From assembly GCA_964030475.1 (NCBI GenBank), contig CAXIPT010000011.1:1032127-1096126 (forward strand): a stretch of 64,000 bases of DNA. The letters run 5' to 3'. The position numbers and the translations under genes were made by a program. The notes below the pieces were generated by a model. It had not been told where the DNA came from, searched no databases, and was given only the letters and a program-made list of their open reading frames with translations. Source of the DNA: Tethya wilhelma. Its lineage: Eukaryota; Porifera; Demospongiae; Tethyida; Tethyidae. This document shows, one piece after another, positions 36,215 through 46,930 of the stretch; positions within the stretch are counted from its first letter, which is position 1; each line of letters starts with the position of its first letter.

Positions 36215-37319
36215 TCAAATGAGTAGTTTCTCGATGGCTTGTTGTAGCGACGTGATTTGTGATTTGAGTTGAGAGCCTTCGTTCACAGTCACGGCACAAG
36301 CTATGACGGGTCGTTCCACACCACACGCTCGACCCAGTGCTGTATGTGAGTAATGAATGAATGCATATTATGTGTGTGTGCCTACGTCCATTTGGCCATG
36401 GAGCATTACAGTCTTATCCCTAGAGGCCTAGATACCATTTCTTTTGACACACAGCATAATACTGCAGTTAAAACTATATAGCTGTACAATAAGAAAGAAG
36501 GATATACAGTATAGATCAGGAAACTTTTGCCGTTAATTTTTTTTTTGCAACATGCATGCGTGAGTGGCAAAAACTAAACGCAAGAAAGTATACGGCAATC
36601 TTACAGGATTGGATGAAATGGCAAACTATGTGTGCAGGGTGGATCCCATAGAAGCTATAGTAGTATCTCGTAACTGCTTGTAAAATAACATTATCACAAT
36701 GACAGTTCCTTTCAGTTTATCATGAACACAATACAAGCTACACAACCACAAAACAAACTAACCTGCTTTGGAGTGGATGAAGACATAAGGAACGTTCTTG
36801 TCCTCGCATAGCAATGGAAGGTGGAGTAGAATCTCCAGTGGCTCCGCATCGGCAGCCATCACTATAAATTCAGCGATACCTCGATTCAAAGTTTTGGTGG
36901 CTACACAATAAAAGTCAATATATATAACAGTCAAAAAGCTCTCAAATTATGTATACAGGGAAACTTAAAAAACATTAAACTTTGGTGATTGAGCCATGCT
37001 ACAATAGCAGGATTAAAGTCATCATCAATTTAGTTTAACTGTGAACTCAACTTAAAATTTATAAGCTCGGCCTATGAATAGAGTGACTCAAATATCATCC
37101 TTTGTTGGCTCTGTGTCTGACTTACCTTCATTTGCTCCCTTCTTGAGTTGCTTGTATGATGTAGCTTGGTGAACAAGTTCTGTGATGGTCTTTGTTAGCT
37201 GTTGGTCTGCCAAAGGATAAGCTTTGGGGTTCACACTTTGCTCTGCACTTGCCTTGAAGCACAAAAGGAGTATATTCTAATAATAGCATCAGCTATATTT
37301 AAAACCATTAGCTCACCAT
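36215..37319 (-). CDS. SNU13: SNU13 / NHP2L1 (15.5K, L7Ae family)
   Basis: Kink-turn-binding protein of the U4 snRNP and C/D box snoRNPs. Coding exons: 37319-37317 (ATG only), 37252-37126, 36900-36763, 36339-36215; 393 nt, 130 aa (human 128). Matches: [82 protein letters not shown], and a C-terminus EKLLI. The start exon is inferred: an ATG directly abuts a GTGAGC donor, and joining it gives [14 protein letters not shown] in phase. The stop faces the CSN5 stop (131 bp apart, tail to tail). No further gene is seen from 37320 to 38025. Confidence 0.93.
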
Positions 37320-38025
37320 TTAGTTATATTCAACCATAGACAGTAAACACTTCAGCTCTACCTCCTCTCTGCTAGTCAAGCTTCACCGAGGAGTGATTTT
37401 ATTTCTAGTACACGTGCTTTTGTGGCTACTCAGATCAAGTGCCAAAGCCTCTCCCATGGTTCCACCTCCAAGAGGAAGAAGGATACCACAAATTGATTTA
37501 ATGAATACAAAGAAGCCAGAAGAAGCTATGCCAGACATGTAATTTTCTTTGGACCATCTTTGTGTAACCCTTTCTCCTGAGATAAAATCATATGCATGGG
37601 TACTCTTTTGTTCCATGCCATTTAAACTGAAATTTTATGCATGCATGCAGAATATATAGGCCATTGCCGGCACTCGTTTACACGCTAGCTCTTCAAATTC
37701 ACCCAATGCTCGCTCACTGAGATATAAATTGTTATGTTAAAGTTAATACCAGACTCTCTCCTTCCTATGTTTACTTGGGGGAAGAAGCTGCATGGGCATG
37801 AGACTAACCATAGAAGCTGTAGCTCAGCTGCCATATGTAGGTAAAGGTCAGAGATGCAATCAATCACTTTTTTCCCACTGAATACGTCTACAGAGACTTT
37901 GTATAAGCTGACATTTACATGATGCATGCAAGCACAAAGACAACAGTAAGTAACAAATTGACACGGAACTGCTATAACTACCGTCTCTTTGCTTGTGTGT
38001 ATGTATGTATGTGTGCATGGAAGGT

Positions 38026-40446
38026 TCAATAGGTTGCAGTCAGGGATTGGTAGGAACCTACAAATCAAGTTGAAAAGGTGTAGTATTATACAAGTTTTTC
38101 GGTCATATTTTTCCCCTGGCTTTTCTTGCTCACCTTTAGAGAGTGTCGTAGGCTGGTAGCTCTGGACGGCAAAGTTAAACGACAGAGCTGCTGGACTAGG
38201 GATGAAGTAGAGATAGGCGGGACGGACCATGGGCTTGGGTTTGGGGGGCTCGTATCGTACCGCCTGCATCTCATTGCCTGAGGGGAAAAAATATAATTCA
38301 TAAAGGAGGTTTCTTTTAACCATCGAACAACCGGTTGACAATATACATCACACAAAATTAATATTGTAATAATACAACTAAATTGACCAAATTCTTAAAC
38401 ATCTTGGGTTGTCAGTAATAGTCCAATATGAAGCAAGCTTTTTCACACTTACCATAAACTTTCTGTACCAGTGCTCTCTGTCTGGCTGCCAGTACACTGG
38501 GAGTCCAGTCGTGAAGGACCCGCTGTCTTTGAAGGGTCTTTCTGAGGAGCTTCCTGCGAAGGTACTGCCTCCAAGCCAGCTGGATGATGAGAGCAGCCAG
38601 TTCTCTTCTCCATTCAATGCTCCCTCTCTGTGTGTAGAAGTCAATATACATGCACTCATTTAACATTTACCATAAGGACTATTATTATTTTCAGGTACTA
38701 ATTTTAGCAAATTTAAAGGGGAGCCTATTTGGCATGTATTAATTTATAATTTTCTCAAATATTTAATTTTAGTGCATACTTAAATTAGCAAAAATGTCAT
38801 CATTTACTAAAATCGCTAAAATTAGTACTCAAGCATCTGTCAAACAATGTGCACTGAATATAGCTAATCCATTATACTGTTCACTTGTATCATTGGATTG
38901 TGATGATGCCAGTGAACACAGGCATTAATCACACTATGTGTAACGACACAAAAACTACTCACAGCATAGATTGAGAACACAAATGTACAGTACCCTAACC
39001 ATTGTAGGAACAAATGGACATGTGGGAGAGACAGTATCTAGTAGCTTGCGTACCTGGAGTGCTTTGTTCTGAGCCTCGATGGTCTCGCGGTGTCGTTTGA
39101 TTCTGATGTACCTCCTCCAGGCCAACTGGATGACAAGAGCCGCCTTTGTCTTCTGTCGATACAGACTCACTCTCTCCTTCTCCTTGGCCGCTAGCTCAAC
39201 CGTTTTCTAGAACAAAAAAAAAACAAAAAGATTGAAAAACTTTTCTTTCTTTTTTTTCCTTTTCCAAACGGTAGATTGTATATGCTTGAATCATCTTGCT
39301 TACCAATTGAGTAAAGCTCCACGATTTCAACTGTTGCATCTGTTGACCAGCATCTCTTAGCCTTGCTTCCAGTTCTCTAAACATTACATCATCATTACAT
39401 CATTCAATAGCAAAAAAATTACATCACCATTACATCATTCATAATTATCATCATTCAAAATTACATCATCATTACATCATTCACACTAAGTACCTTCGTC
39501 TCTCCGCTCCGCTATCCTCAGTAACAACAGGCGTCGGTCTGCCATCACTTGCAGAGCCTACCTCAGACGCCATTTTACTCTCGTCTTTACCAGCAACCAC
39601 CACTTGTTGCTGAGCAGGCTTTCCTTGAGCAGCACCCTTCTTCAACATCCCGCTGTACTTCTTGCGAACCAAGAACCCACGCACGCATTTCTGAATCATG
39701 TTGGCAGCTAGCTCTTGGATGCTCGATATGGAGAGACCACCGCTTTCAATGAGCAACTGAGCTGCTTCTTGATGTCCACCAATAATGGCGTAGTCGAGAG
39801 GTGTCAGTCGACCTCCGTCCACTTCCATCACGTTCGGGTTAGCCCCTGCCGTTAGTAGGTGATGAATGACGTCCATGTGGCCGACCGAGCATGCCCAGTG
39901 GAGGGCGGTAATGCCTTCGTCGTCTTGTAGGGTAACGTTGGCCCCACCTTCTTCCAGTAGCACGTGGACACACTCACTGAACCCACCGTAGGCAGCACAG
40001 TGGAGGGCTGTCCGACTGGATGGGTATGTATAACAATACACAAGTTATCTTTCAGTCAAACTCACAATCAACACAAAAAATGATAAATATACCATGCTTT
40101 GATGATAAGACTACAATAGTGAAATTTACTCAAAGCAGCAAGAGTATATAATGCAGTTCACACACAACTTTTTATCATCAAAATTTGGCTCTCGAGTGTG
40201 TGTGATAACTCACCCTCCTGAGTCTTGTGTATCGGCCGGCAGTCCTTGATGAATGAGGGAAGAGCAAATGGCCGAGTGTCCCCCGGAGGCGGCCCAGTGG
40301 AGGCAGCTCCGGCCACTCGTGTCCCTCAGTTCAACGGAGGCATTGGCGTGGAGCAGAATTACAATGACCTCTGTGTGACCTCTCTCGCAGGCTCGGAAGA
40401 GAGGGGTGTGGCCATTCACGTCCACCATGTTGACATCGGCACCATG
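38026..40446 (-). CDS. INVS: Inversin 3' half, inverted copy (A), partial
   Basis: Exons on the minus strand: 40446-40214, 40015-39494, 39376-39304, 39206-39054, 38627-38453, 38277-38134, 38057-38026. They code for the last ankyrin repeats (HGADVNMVDVNGHTPLF), three IQ motifs and the C-terminus, in frame to the stop. The sequence is indistinguishable by eye from 47974-49684 on the plus strand, introns included, and then continues to the gene end. It stops at the 'n' at 40450, three bases before an exon start. The matching plus-strand copy has a run of about 18 C just upstream of that exon, a likely assembly break. Either a real inverted duplication or a misplaced haplotype contig. Confidence 0.85.
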
Positions 40447-40449
40447 CTA

Positions 40450-40450
40450 N
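40450..40450. other. Contig join ('n') between inversin copy A and CCDC47
   Basis: Inversin sequence (minus strand) ends and CCDC47 sequence (plus strand, mid-gene) begins at this single n. Both genes are cut here, so the adjacency is not reliable. Confidence 0.75.
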
Positions 40451-42459
40451 TGCAAGCGAAACCGTTCTGGCAAGTGTACATCTTAGAGATGCTAATTGTT
40501 GTGGTCATGGTTCTCTACCTGATCAGTTACTTTGTGGGCCGAACAAGAAATGGATCGCTAGCTCATTCTTGGTACAAAGATGTATTAAAGTACTGTAGCC
40601 TCATTTTTGTGCCATAACCCCTCTTCTGTTTTTGTTGGTTTTCTACAATTATTTGGAGGGAAATCTTGAGAATGAGACTAGTGTTGTAGTCGTCACTAGT
40701 GCTGGGTTGTTTGGATTTTGTGTGACAGTTATGTTCTATTTATGTTTTATAAAGGTTGGAGTCGCATTCCAAGTTGTTGACGGAACAGTTTGCACTAGTT
40801 GGTAAGAGTTCTAAGTTGAAACTACCTTTTCCCTTCTAGTTGTGAATTTGTGTTTGTGTGTGTGTGTGTGTGTATAGGTGACAGTGGTGAAGGGGAGGAG
40901 CCTACAGAGGGTGAAATTATCCGAGAAAATGACAGCATTTTCAAGATTTGGTCAACGGGGAGAGCCAACTGTATTGGGATGCTAATCCATATGAAAGTGA
41001 GTAAAATAAGAGCGCCCCTCTGTAAATTGGCAGTAAATTATCTCTCTTATTTCGCTTTCTATAGTTGTGTAGAAGGCACGACTTGTTCTCAATGTTTACT
41101 GGACTTATCTCACCAGAGTACGACACCATCGTAAGTTGTTCTCACCTTCGTTCAGTTCCCAGGCTTTCCAAGGGATGTGTGCTTGAATGAAAGACAGAGT
41201 ATAAGATCTTTGTGTATGTGCATGTTAGAGGAGTGCCTGGGTGTAATGTTGTAGAGTAATCTATGATAATATGCCTCAATCAAAGTACACCATTTGCTTT
41301 TCTTGTTGAATCATGCAATCCTTAGACAATTGTTTTGTATAAGATCTGTTCATTGATGTACACATTAGATGAGTGCCTGGGAGTGATCGAAGCTGTGTTG
41401 GTCTATGATTACACACATGTCAATGTACCATTTTGTTTGTCTTTATTGCTCAATCTTGCAATCCTTAGACAATCGTTTTCCAACTTGGTGAGGAGGACAT
41501 GGACAGTTTTGTCGTGGCAGTCGGTCAGAAAAAAGTTCTTCAGAAGATGCACAAGGACTACGAAGACTTGGTACATTCTCAAGCTAAAATGTGTAGTTTT
41601 TTGTTTTTTCAACCCAGTTTGCACGTGTGATTCTGTAGAACAACTTCTGTTCAGCTCCACGCCCTGCTAACAAGTCGAACGATGAGAAGCTGTTCATTCT
41701 GTCTGAAATTGGCGACGCCTCGAGCATCTTTCTCTCAGACAGAGTGACTAGTTTTCTCAACAAGCATCCCGATACCGTTGAAAGCATTCATGTGTCGGAT
41801 CAGTATACGGGCTTTGTGCAAGAAAAGTGAGTCGCATAAGCTTTGATAAGTTCACTCTTGTAGATCAGACTGCACCTGGTTTTACATTCACATGTATAAG
41901 GAAAGTTTAGTCCTTTTCTCTCTAAGAGGGGTGTTTTTTTCCTAGCTCTCTTTTGTTCCCTGTTATCATATACCTCAGTCATTAATGGTTTACTGGTTGT
42001 ATGATGATACAACTGCAGGGATGATTCTGAAGTGGTGGTTGTTAGAAAGCCTGAGAAACGGATTCAATTCACTTTCAGAGGTCAGTCAGTAAAACGTGTT
42101 GCTACACCTACTCTTTCTCAACCCATTGTGCTGCTGCTTGTCACATATTGTTGCATGTATGGGGGTATACAATATCTATTGTTAGTGTACATAGTAAGCT
42201 ACTGTATGTATGTATGTATCTAGTGATTGTTGTGCTCTCAAATGCCCCTCCCCACAATAGCGACCTTTGATGGCAAAGAAGACCCTCACATGAAGTTTGC
42301 ACTGCAACTCTTGGACCACGTTAAATCCATACGACTAAACAGAGATGTAAGAACAGAGAACTAAAATAAGTTTTTTAGTGTTGTTCTCTTATGCTAGAGT
42401 AGTGAATCTATATGAAACTTTGTAGCTTCCTTCGTGACTTGGGATGGTTGGTTGGTTGG

Positions 42460-42506
<47 letters not shown>

Positions 42507-43303
42507 AGGCTAGAGACAAAGCGCTGAAAAACCGAAGTAAAGTTGCTGCTCAAATCGAAAAACTCCAGCACAGCCAGCGTCAAGAAGCAGCTCAACAACG
42601 CCGCGAGGAAAAGAAGAGAGCGGAAAAAGAGAAAATGCTACAAGAAAGTGATCCTGAGAAGACAAGAAAATGGGAGGTTAGTAAAAAAAATTTTGTACCG
42701 TATAGCCGGAAATATTGACAGGAATTTTAATTTGATGGCTTGACGGTCAAAGTCCAAATGGTCAAATTTAAATCCGCCAATATTTTAGGTGCTGTATATG
42801 AATGCATTTTGCGCACGCGCAAATTGTCAAATTTAAATTCGTCAATATTTTTATTTTACGTTCTGCGGAGCAAACCGTCAAATTTTTTTACCGTCAATAT
42901 TTCCGGCTATACGGTAGTTCAATGGTTATCACTGTCAGCAAGAAATACAGAGAAATTCACCAATCAGTAATTAGTTGGATTGTTCAAAAACTAGTTGGGG
43001 TGGGAGGGAGACATCATGACGTGGATAATAGTCTGAAAATAGTTTAACACAGAGGTTAGAAGTTATTCTTTTCACCAGGTTGTCATCGAGATAGTACCTC
43101 TACATGATCATAATTCATGCACACAACCAAATAACCTGTTTCAGACTAAAGGTTTAACCATTGACAGTTTTATACCACAGTATTTATTTTTATTTTTGCT
43201 CATTTGTTTTTTGTTTGTTTGTTTGTAGGAGAGGGAAGCTAGGCGTGAGAGAAGGAAGATGCAGCCTAAGGGCAAGAACGTTAAAGTGAGGACATCAATG
43301 TAA
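40451..43303 (+). CDS. CCDC47: CCDC47 (calumin; PAT complex subunit), 5'-truncated
   Basis: ER membrane protein of the PAT translocon complex. Exons: 40451-40571, 40755-40801, 40878-40996, 41065-41130, 41469-41570, 41639-41826, 42019-42080, 42261-42346, 42509-42676, 43229-43303; about 344 codons against 483 aa in human. It begins at the single transmembrane helix (VYILEMLIVVVMVLYLISYF), followed by the cytosolic domain (LLTEQFALVGDSGEG; IFKIWSTGRANCIGMLIHMK) and the basic coiled coil (HSQRQEAAQQRREEKKRAEK). The C-terminus is Lys/Arg-rich. The missing luminal N-terminus (about 130 aa) matches the position of the 'n' at 40450. Tail to tail with the small coiled-coil gene. Confidence 0.9.
40596..40680. 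repeat. TAGCCTC-type foldback
   Basis: TAGCCTCATTTTTG near the left end and AATCTTGAGAATGAGACTA at the right end; weak hairpin in a CCDC47 intron. Confidence 0.5.
41199..41478. repeat. About 137-bp tandem duplication that includes a splice acceptor
   Basis: GTATAAGATCT...GAGTGCCTGGG...CAATCCTTAGACAAT occurs twice in direct order (left unit ending about 41333, right unit ending in the exon at 41469). The left copy keeps a decoy acceptor CCTTAGACAATTG. Confidence 0.75.
42463..42508. repeat. (CA)n microsatellite ending at a splice acceptor
   Basis: About 20 CA units ending CACCAG at the acceptor of the CCDC47 coiled-coil exon (42509). Confidence 0.95.
42696..42916. mobile_element. MITE of the TACCGTATAGC family
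   Basis: Perfect terminal inverted repeats of about 24 bp, starting TACCGTATAGCCGGAAATAT; 221 bp, non-coding, in the last CCDC47 intron. Best-preserved member in the window. Confidence 0.88.
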
Positions 43304-43639
43304 TAAACACCCACTGGTAGTGAAGGACTCTAGGCAAAATGTTTGAAATCTATCGTTATTAAAAATATTATAAAAGCATGATATTTTGTACATACATAAA
43401 TAAGTATATTATAATTATTGCAAAGTGTACAAATTTATTGTGCTTGCTATAATATAATATTATAAAGTTTACATACAGTATACATTGTCAATAAGGATAG
43501 TAGGGTTTTTGATCTTAGATTGGAGGGAGCTTTAGTTTTGGAGGGACTTTAGCAAACCTATAAAGGTATATATACAGTACCATAATTATGTTTACAATAT
43601 TATGCGTGGTGTACACAGCATGATGTGTATGTGTGATGC

Positions 43640-43962
43640 TTACTTTTTCATTGTGAAACATTTTGGTGATGAATCTGTTGATGTACTGGCATTGACGGCT
43701 CGTTGCTTTATCGTGTGCTCTTGCAACTTTTTCTTCTGTGCCAGCCGCCTTGCCTGTATTGTACAAGCATGCAATGAAAATGTGTGTTGGAATTGGTTCA
43801 ACTTTAAAATCACACATAACATACTCATAGCTAAGTTATCTTGACTGCCATATTATTGAAAATAATTATTAATGCTTTGTGTGTGTACCTTAGCCTAAGA
43901 TCAATTCACTGTGTCATGTAACTCGAACTAACACAAAGTTACACAAGGAGAGATTGGTAATG

Positions 43963-44010
<48 letters not shown>

Positions 44011-44955
44011 CGTACCTTGGCCCTCTTCTTCAACTCCAGTTTCTTTCTCTCCTTCTCCTCCAACCACTCTCGTTGGTAGTCTAACGACAGGAGACGCCTC
44101 ATATCATAACCTACAGCACCATCACTCTGAGCCCTGTAAACAAAAGAAAAAACACTCACAATGAATCTTGTATACATAATCATACAAGATTGAAAATGCT
44201 CAGGCTACAAAGCATATATGCTGAAGGCAGAAGGGAAAAAGCAGTTAACTATATCTAAAGGTGTAGTTTTGCTAGCCAAACTCTCCCCATATTTTGCTGA
44301 GAGTCTTGCTAGCAAGACTACTAATTCCAGGCCTCAAGTTTCCTTGAATTCCATGAGAGTACTCATTTTTTTTCGCGTTGATTTGGCATGGAATTACCCA
44401 CATAGCTTGGCCAGATATATACAAGATTAAAGAATATTCTGCAACGTACAAAGGAGGAAGTCTCGTGTCCAAGTTGGACTCTTTCTTCTTGACTTGTGAC
44501 TCGGAGTTTGGGATGTGTAGCTCTGGAAGTCTCTTGTCAGCGTTCCACACCATCCACGAGCCTGCTAGTGGACTCTTGTAGGGGCTGATGTGTCCCTTTG
44601 GCACAGGAGAAGGGTGACTGAACCACTCCACACTCGGGGGATAAGGCTGTGCTTCATCGTGACGCTTGTTCTCACGGTGGTACAGCAAATCTAAAAAGAA
44701 AGAAATGGCCATTATAGCAGTGGTTGTATACATAAATGATAAGCTCCTGAGGTTAGTAGTTACACAGAAGCATCAATGACCCTAGCTTCTATTCAACAAA
44801 ATAGTGTTTGTTCATATATAAATCTGTGCTTTGCTCATGCTTTGATAAAAAACAGAAAATATCCACATTTAGAAAGGCTCACTCTTTCTCCCACCGGCCT
44901 TTGCTAGAGTGACAAAGTCTAGCTTCTCTTCTTCTTCCCATGAAGTTGAGGACAT
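43640..44955 (-). CDS. Unnamed small coiled-coil protein, divergent partner of inversin
   Basis: I do not recognise the family. Four exons: 44955-44883, 44690-44450, 44133-44016, 43753-43640; 546 nt, 181 aa, open throughout. It starts MSSTSWEEEEKLDFVTLAKA. The middle has Pro/Trp-rich segments (YPPSVEWFSHPSPVPKGHIS, PLAGSWMVWNADKRLPEL). The C-terminal half is a charged helix (DYQREWLEEKERKKLELKKR; ARRLAQKKKLQEHTIKQR). No signal peptide or membrane segment. The length, tryptophan-rich turns and charged helix are like many small axonemal proteins. The shared X-box promoter with inversin supports a ciliary role, which is inference. Intron 2 carries a 44264-44322 hairpin and a fragment (about 44325-44410) also found at 55735-55815. 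A (GT)n tract follows the third donor. Confidence 0.78.
44264..44322. repeat. CTAGCCAGA-type foldback
   Basis: TTTTGCTAGCCAAACTCTC pairs with GAGAGTCTTGCTAGCAAGAC. Same palindrome core as 5738-5770. Confidence 0.6.
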
Positions 44956-44973
44956 TTCTTGCTTCAAGCACTA

Positions 44974-44987
44974 GTCACCATGGTAAC
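44974..44987. promoter_or_regulatory. RFX X-box between inversin and its divergent partner
   Basis: GTCACCATGGTAAC fits the X-box form (GTNRCC, 0-3 bases, RGYAAC) bound by RFX factors upstream of ciliary genes. It lies 31 bp upstream of the inversin ATG (45018) and 18 bp upstream of the partner's ATG (44955). Only 62 bp separate the two start codons. Consensus match seen; binding inferred. Confidence 0.72.
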
Positions 44988-45017
44988 GGGTTAATTCTAA
45001 TTAACGCCCTTTTGAAG

Positions 45018-45614
45018 ATGGACGTACAATTACAAGAGGCGGTAAGTGCTTTCAAACATCCATTAGCACTTTATTAAACGCTCGTTTGTGGCATTTATAA
45101 GGTTGTGGACAACCCAGGACAAGAGGAATGGCTGCTACAGAGCCCTCTACACGTAGCCGCTTACAGCGGAGACGTTACTCAACTGGAAGGACTTTTGCAA
45201 ACTGGTATGGTTAGCTTTTAGCTCAACCTTTGAGCGATAATGGATAGTATGTTGACTTCAATTGTAGCTGAAGTTGATTCTATTGAGGAGAATGGCCGTA
45301 CTCCTCTCATGTACTGTGCAATGGCCGACCAAGCTGAGTGTCTTCAGCTACTCTTGAAGCGTGGCGCCTTTGTCTCTGCACAAGACAATAATGGTCAAAC
45401 TGCTGTTCACTGGGCCGCTATTACTGTAAGAATATCATGTCAAAATTCATATTTATATCACTATACTTTACTTAGCTGTATTATTATTGTCATTTAGGGG
45501 AGTTATAAGTGTCTGAAGTTGCTGCTGAGTAAAAATGCTGATATCGGTATCCGAGACAATGATGGAAGGTGTGTGTGTGTGTATTTAGTTTTCCATTATA
45601 TATATATATATATA

Positions 45615-45650
<36 letters not shown>

Positions 45651-45651
45651 N

Positions 45652-45699
<48 letters not shown>

Positions 45700-46875
45700 A
45701 TATATATGTTTACTACTCATTGTCTTAATATAGAACTGCTCTTCATTTGGCAACAACTCACTCCAGTTCAAAGGTAAAACACTTGAATATTTAGTATTAA
45801 ATTTTGATGGAAAAAGGTCATTATTTTAGTGTGTTTTTTTGTTTTTTCCCCACATGTTTAGTGCTTAGGAGCTCTAGTTCGTAGAACGCGAACTGCTGAT
45901 CTCAACCAGCAAGATAATGAGAAGGTAGCCCCTTTAATTTAGCATAAATTTATTCTTTACTTTCGCTTACAATATATCTGATTGATAGATGACAGCTCTC
46001 CATTGGAGTGCTTATAACAACACACCAGAAAATGTCAAGCAACTTCTGAAAGCTGTAAGTTCGGAGAAAAAGTGACAAAAACAGATTGATTGACCCATTT
46101 TTCTATAACTAGGTTGTTGATTCTTTCTTTTGTTTTTGTTTGAAGTAACACACCCAAAGCTTGTTTTCTTTATGATGTGAAAGTTTTTAACCCTTTCAAC
46201 TCTAGGGAGCTGACATTGTTGTCACAGACATGGATGGTAAGACTGCTCTCCACTGGACAGCCAACAACCCTGACGATCAGACAGTGAAGGTCCTTATCGT
46301 AAGTTATTGGATTGGTGTGTGTAGCTTCACTTATCCACACTTTGATGTTTGTTTAAATATTAAAAGTTGGTTAACCCAAATCCTCTCATATGTACATTTT
46401 TCTTGTACATGCAAGCCATTGAAATTGTGTGTTTACTTCACTTATCAATGTGTCTATGTATGTATGTATGTACATGTATGTAGGAGTTGGCCTCCACTGC
46501 AGTGAATCTGAAAGACAAGGAAGGAAGAACTGGTTAGTTTCTGGGTATTGTTATGTTGTGGGACCACATCTGGTAGTAATTATAATTATAAGTTGTTTAT
46601 TCATTTGTGTCGTATGTGATTTGTATGTTTGTTTTGGGAGGGACTTGTATAATGTTATACACTCCCCCCAGGACCACCCCTGATGTTGGCTTATTGTCAA
46701 AAGTTTGCTAATGTGTTTGTTAATTTGTCGATTCACACACACAGCTCTACATTTGGCTGTTGCTGCTGGCAATGTACCTGTTATTGAAGCTCTGGTGAGT
46801 TGGTCTAAAAGATATCGAAGTGCTCGTGCAAACAGGCTGAATTTCTCTCTCTCTTTCTCTCTCTCTCACACACAC

Positions 46876-46930
<55 letters not shown>

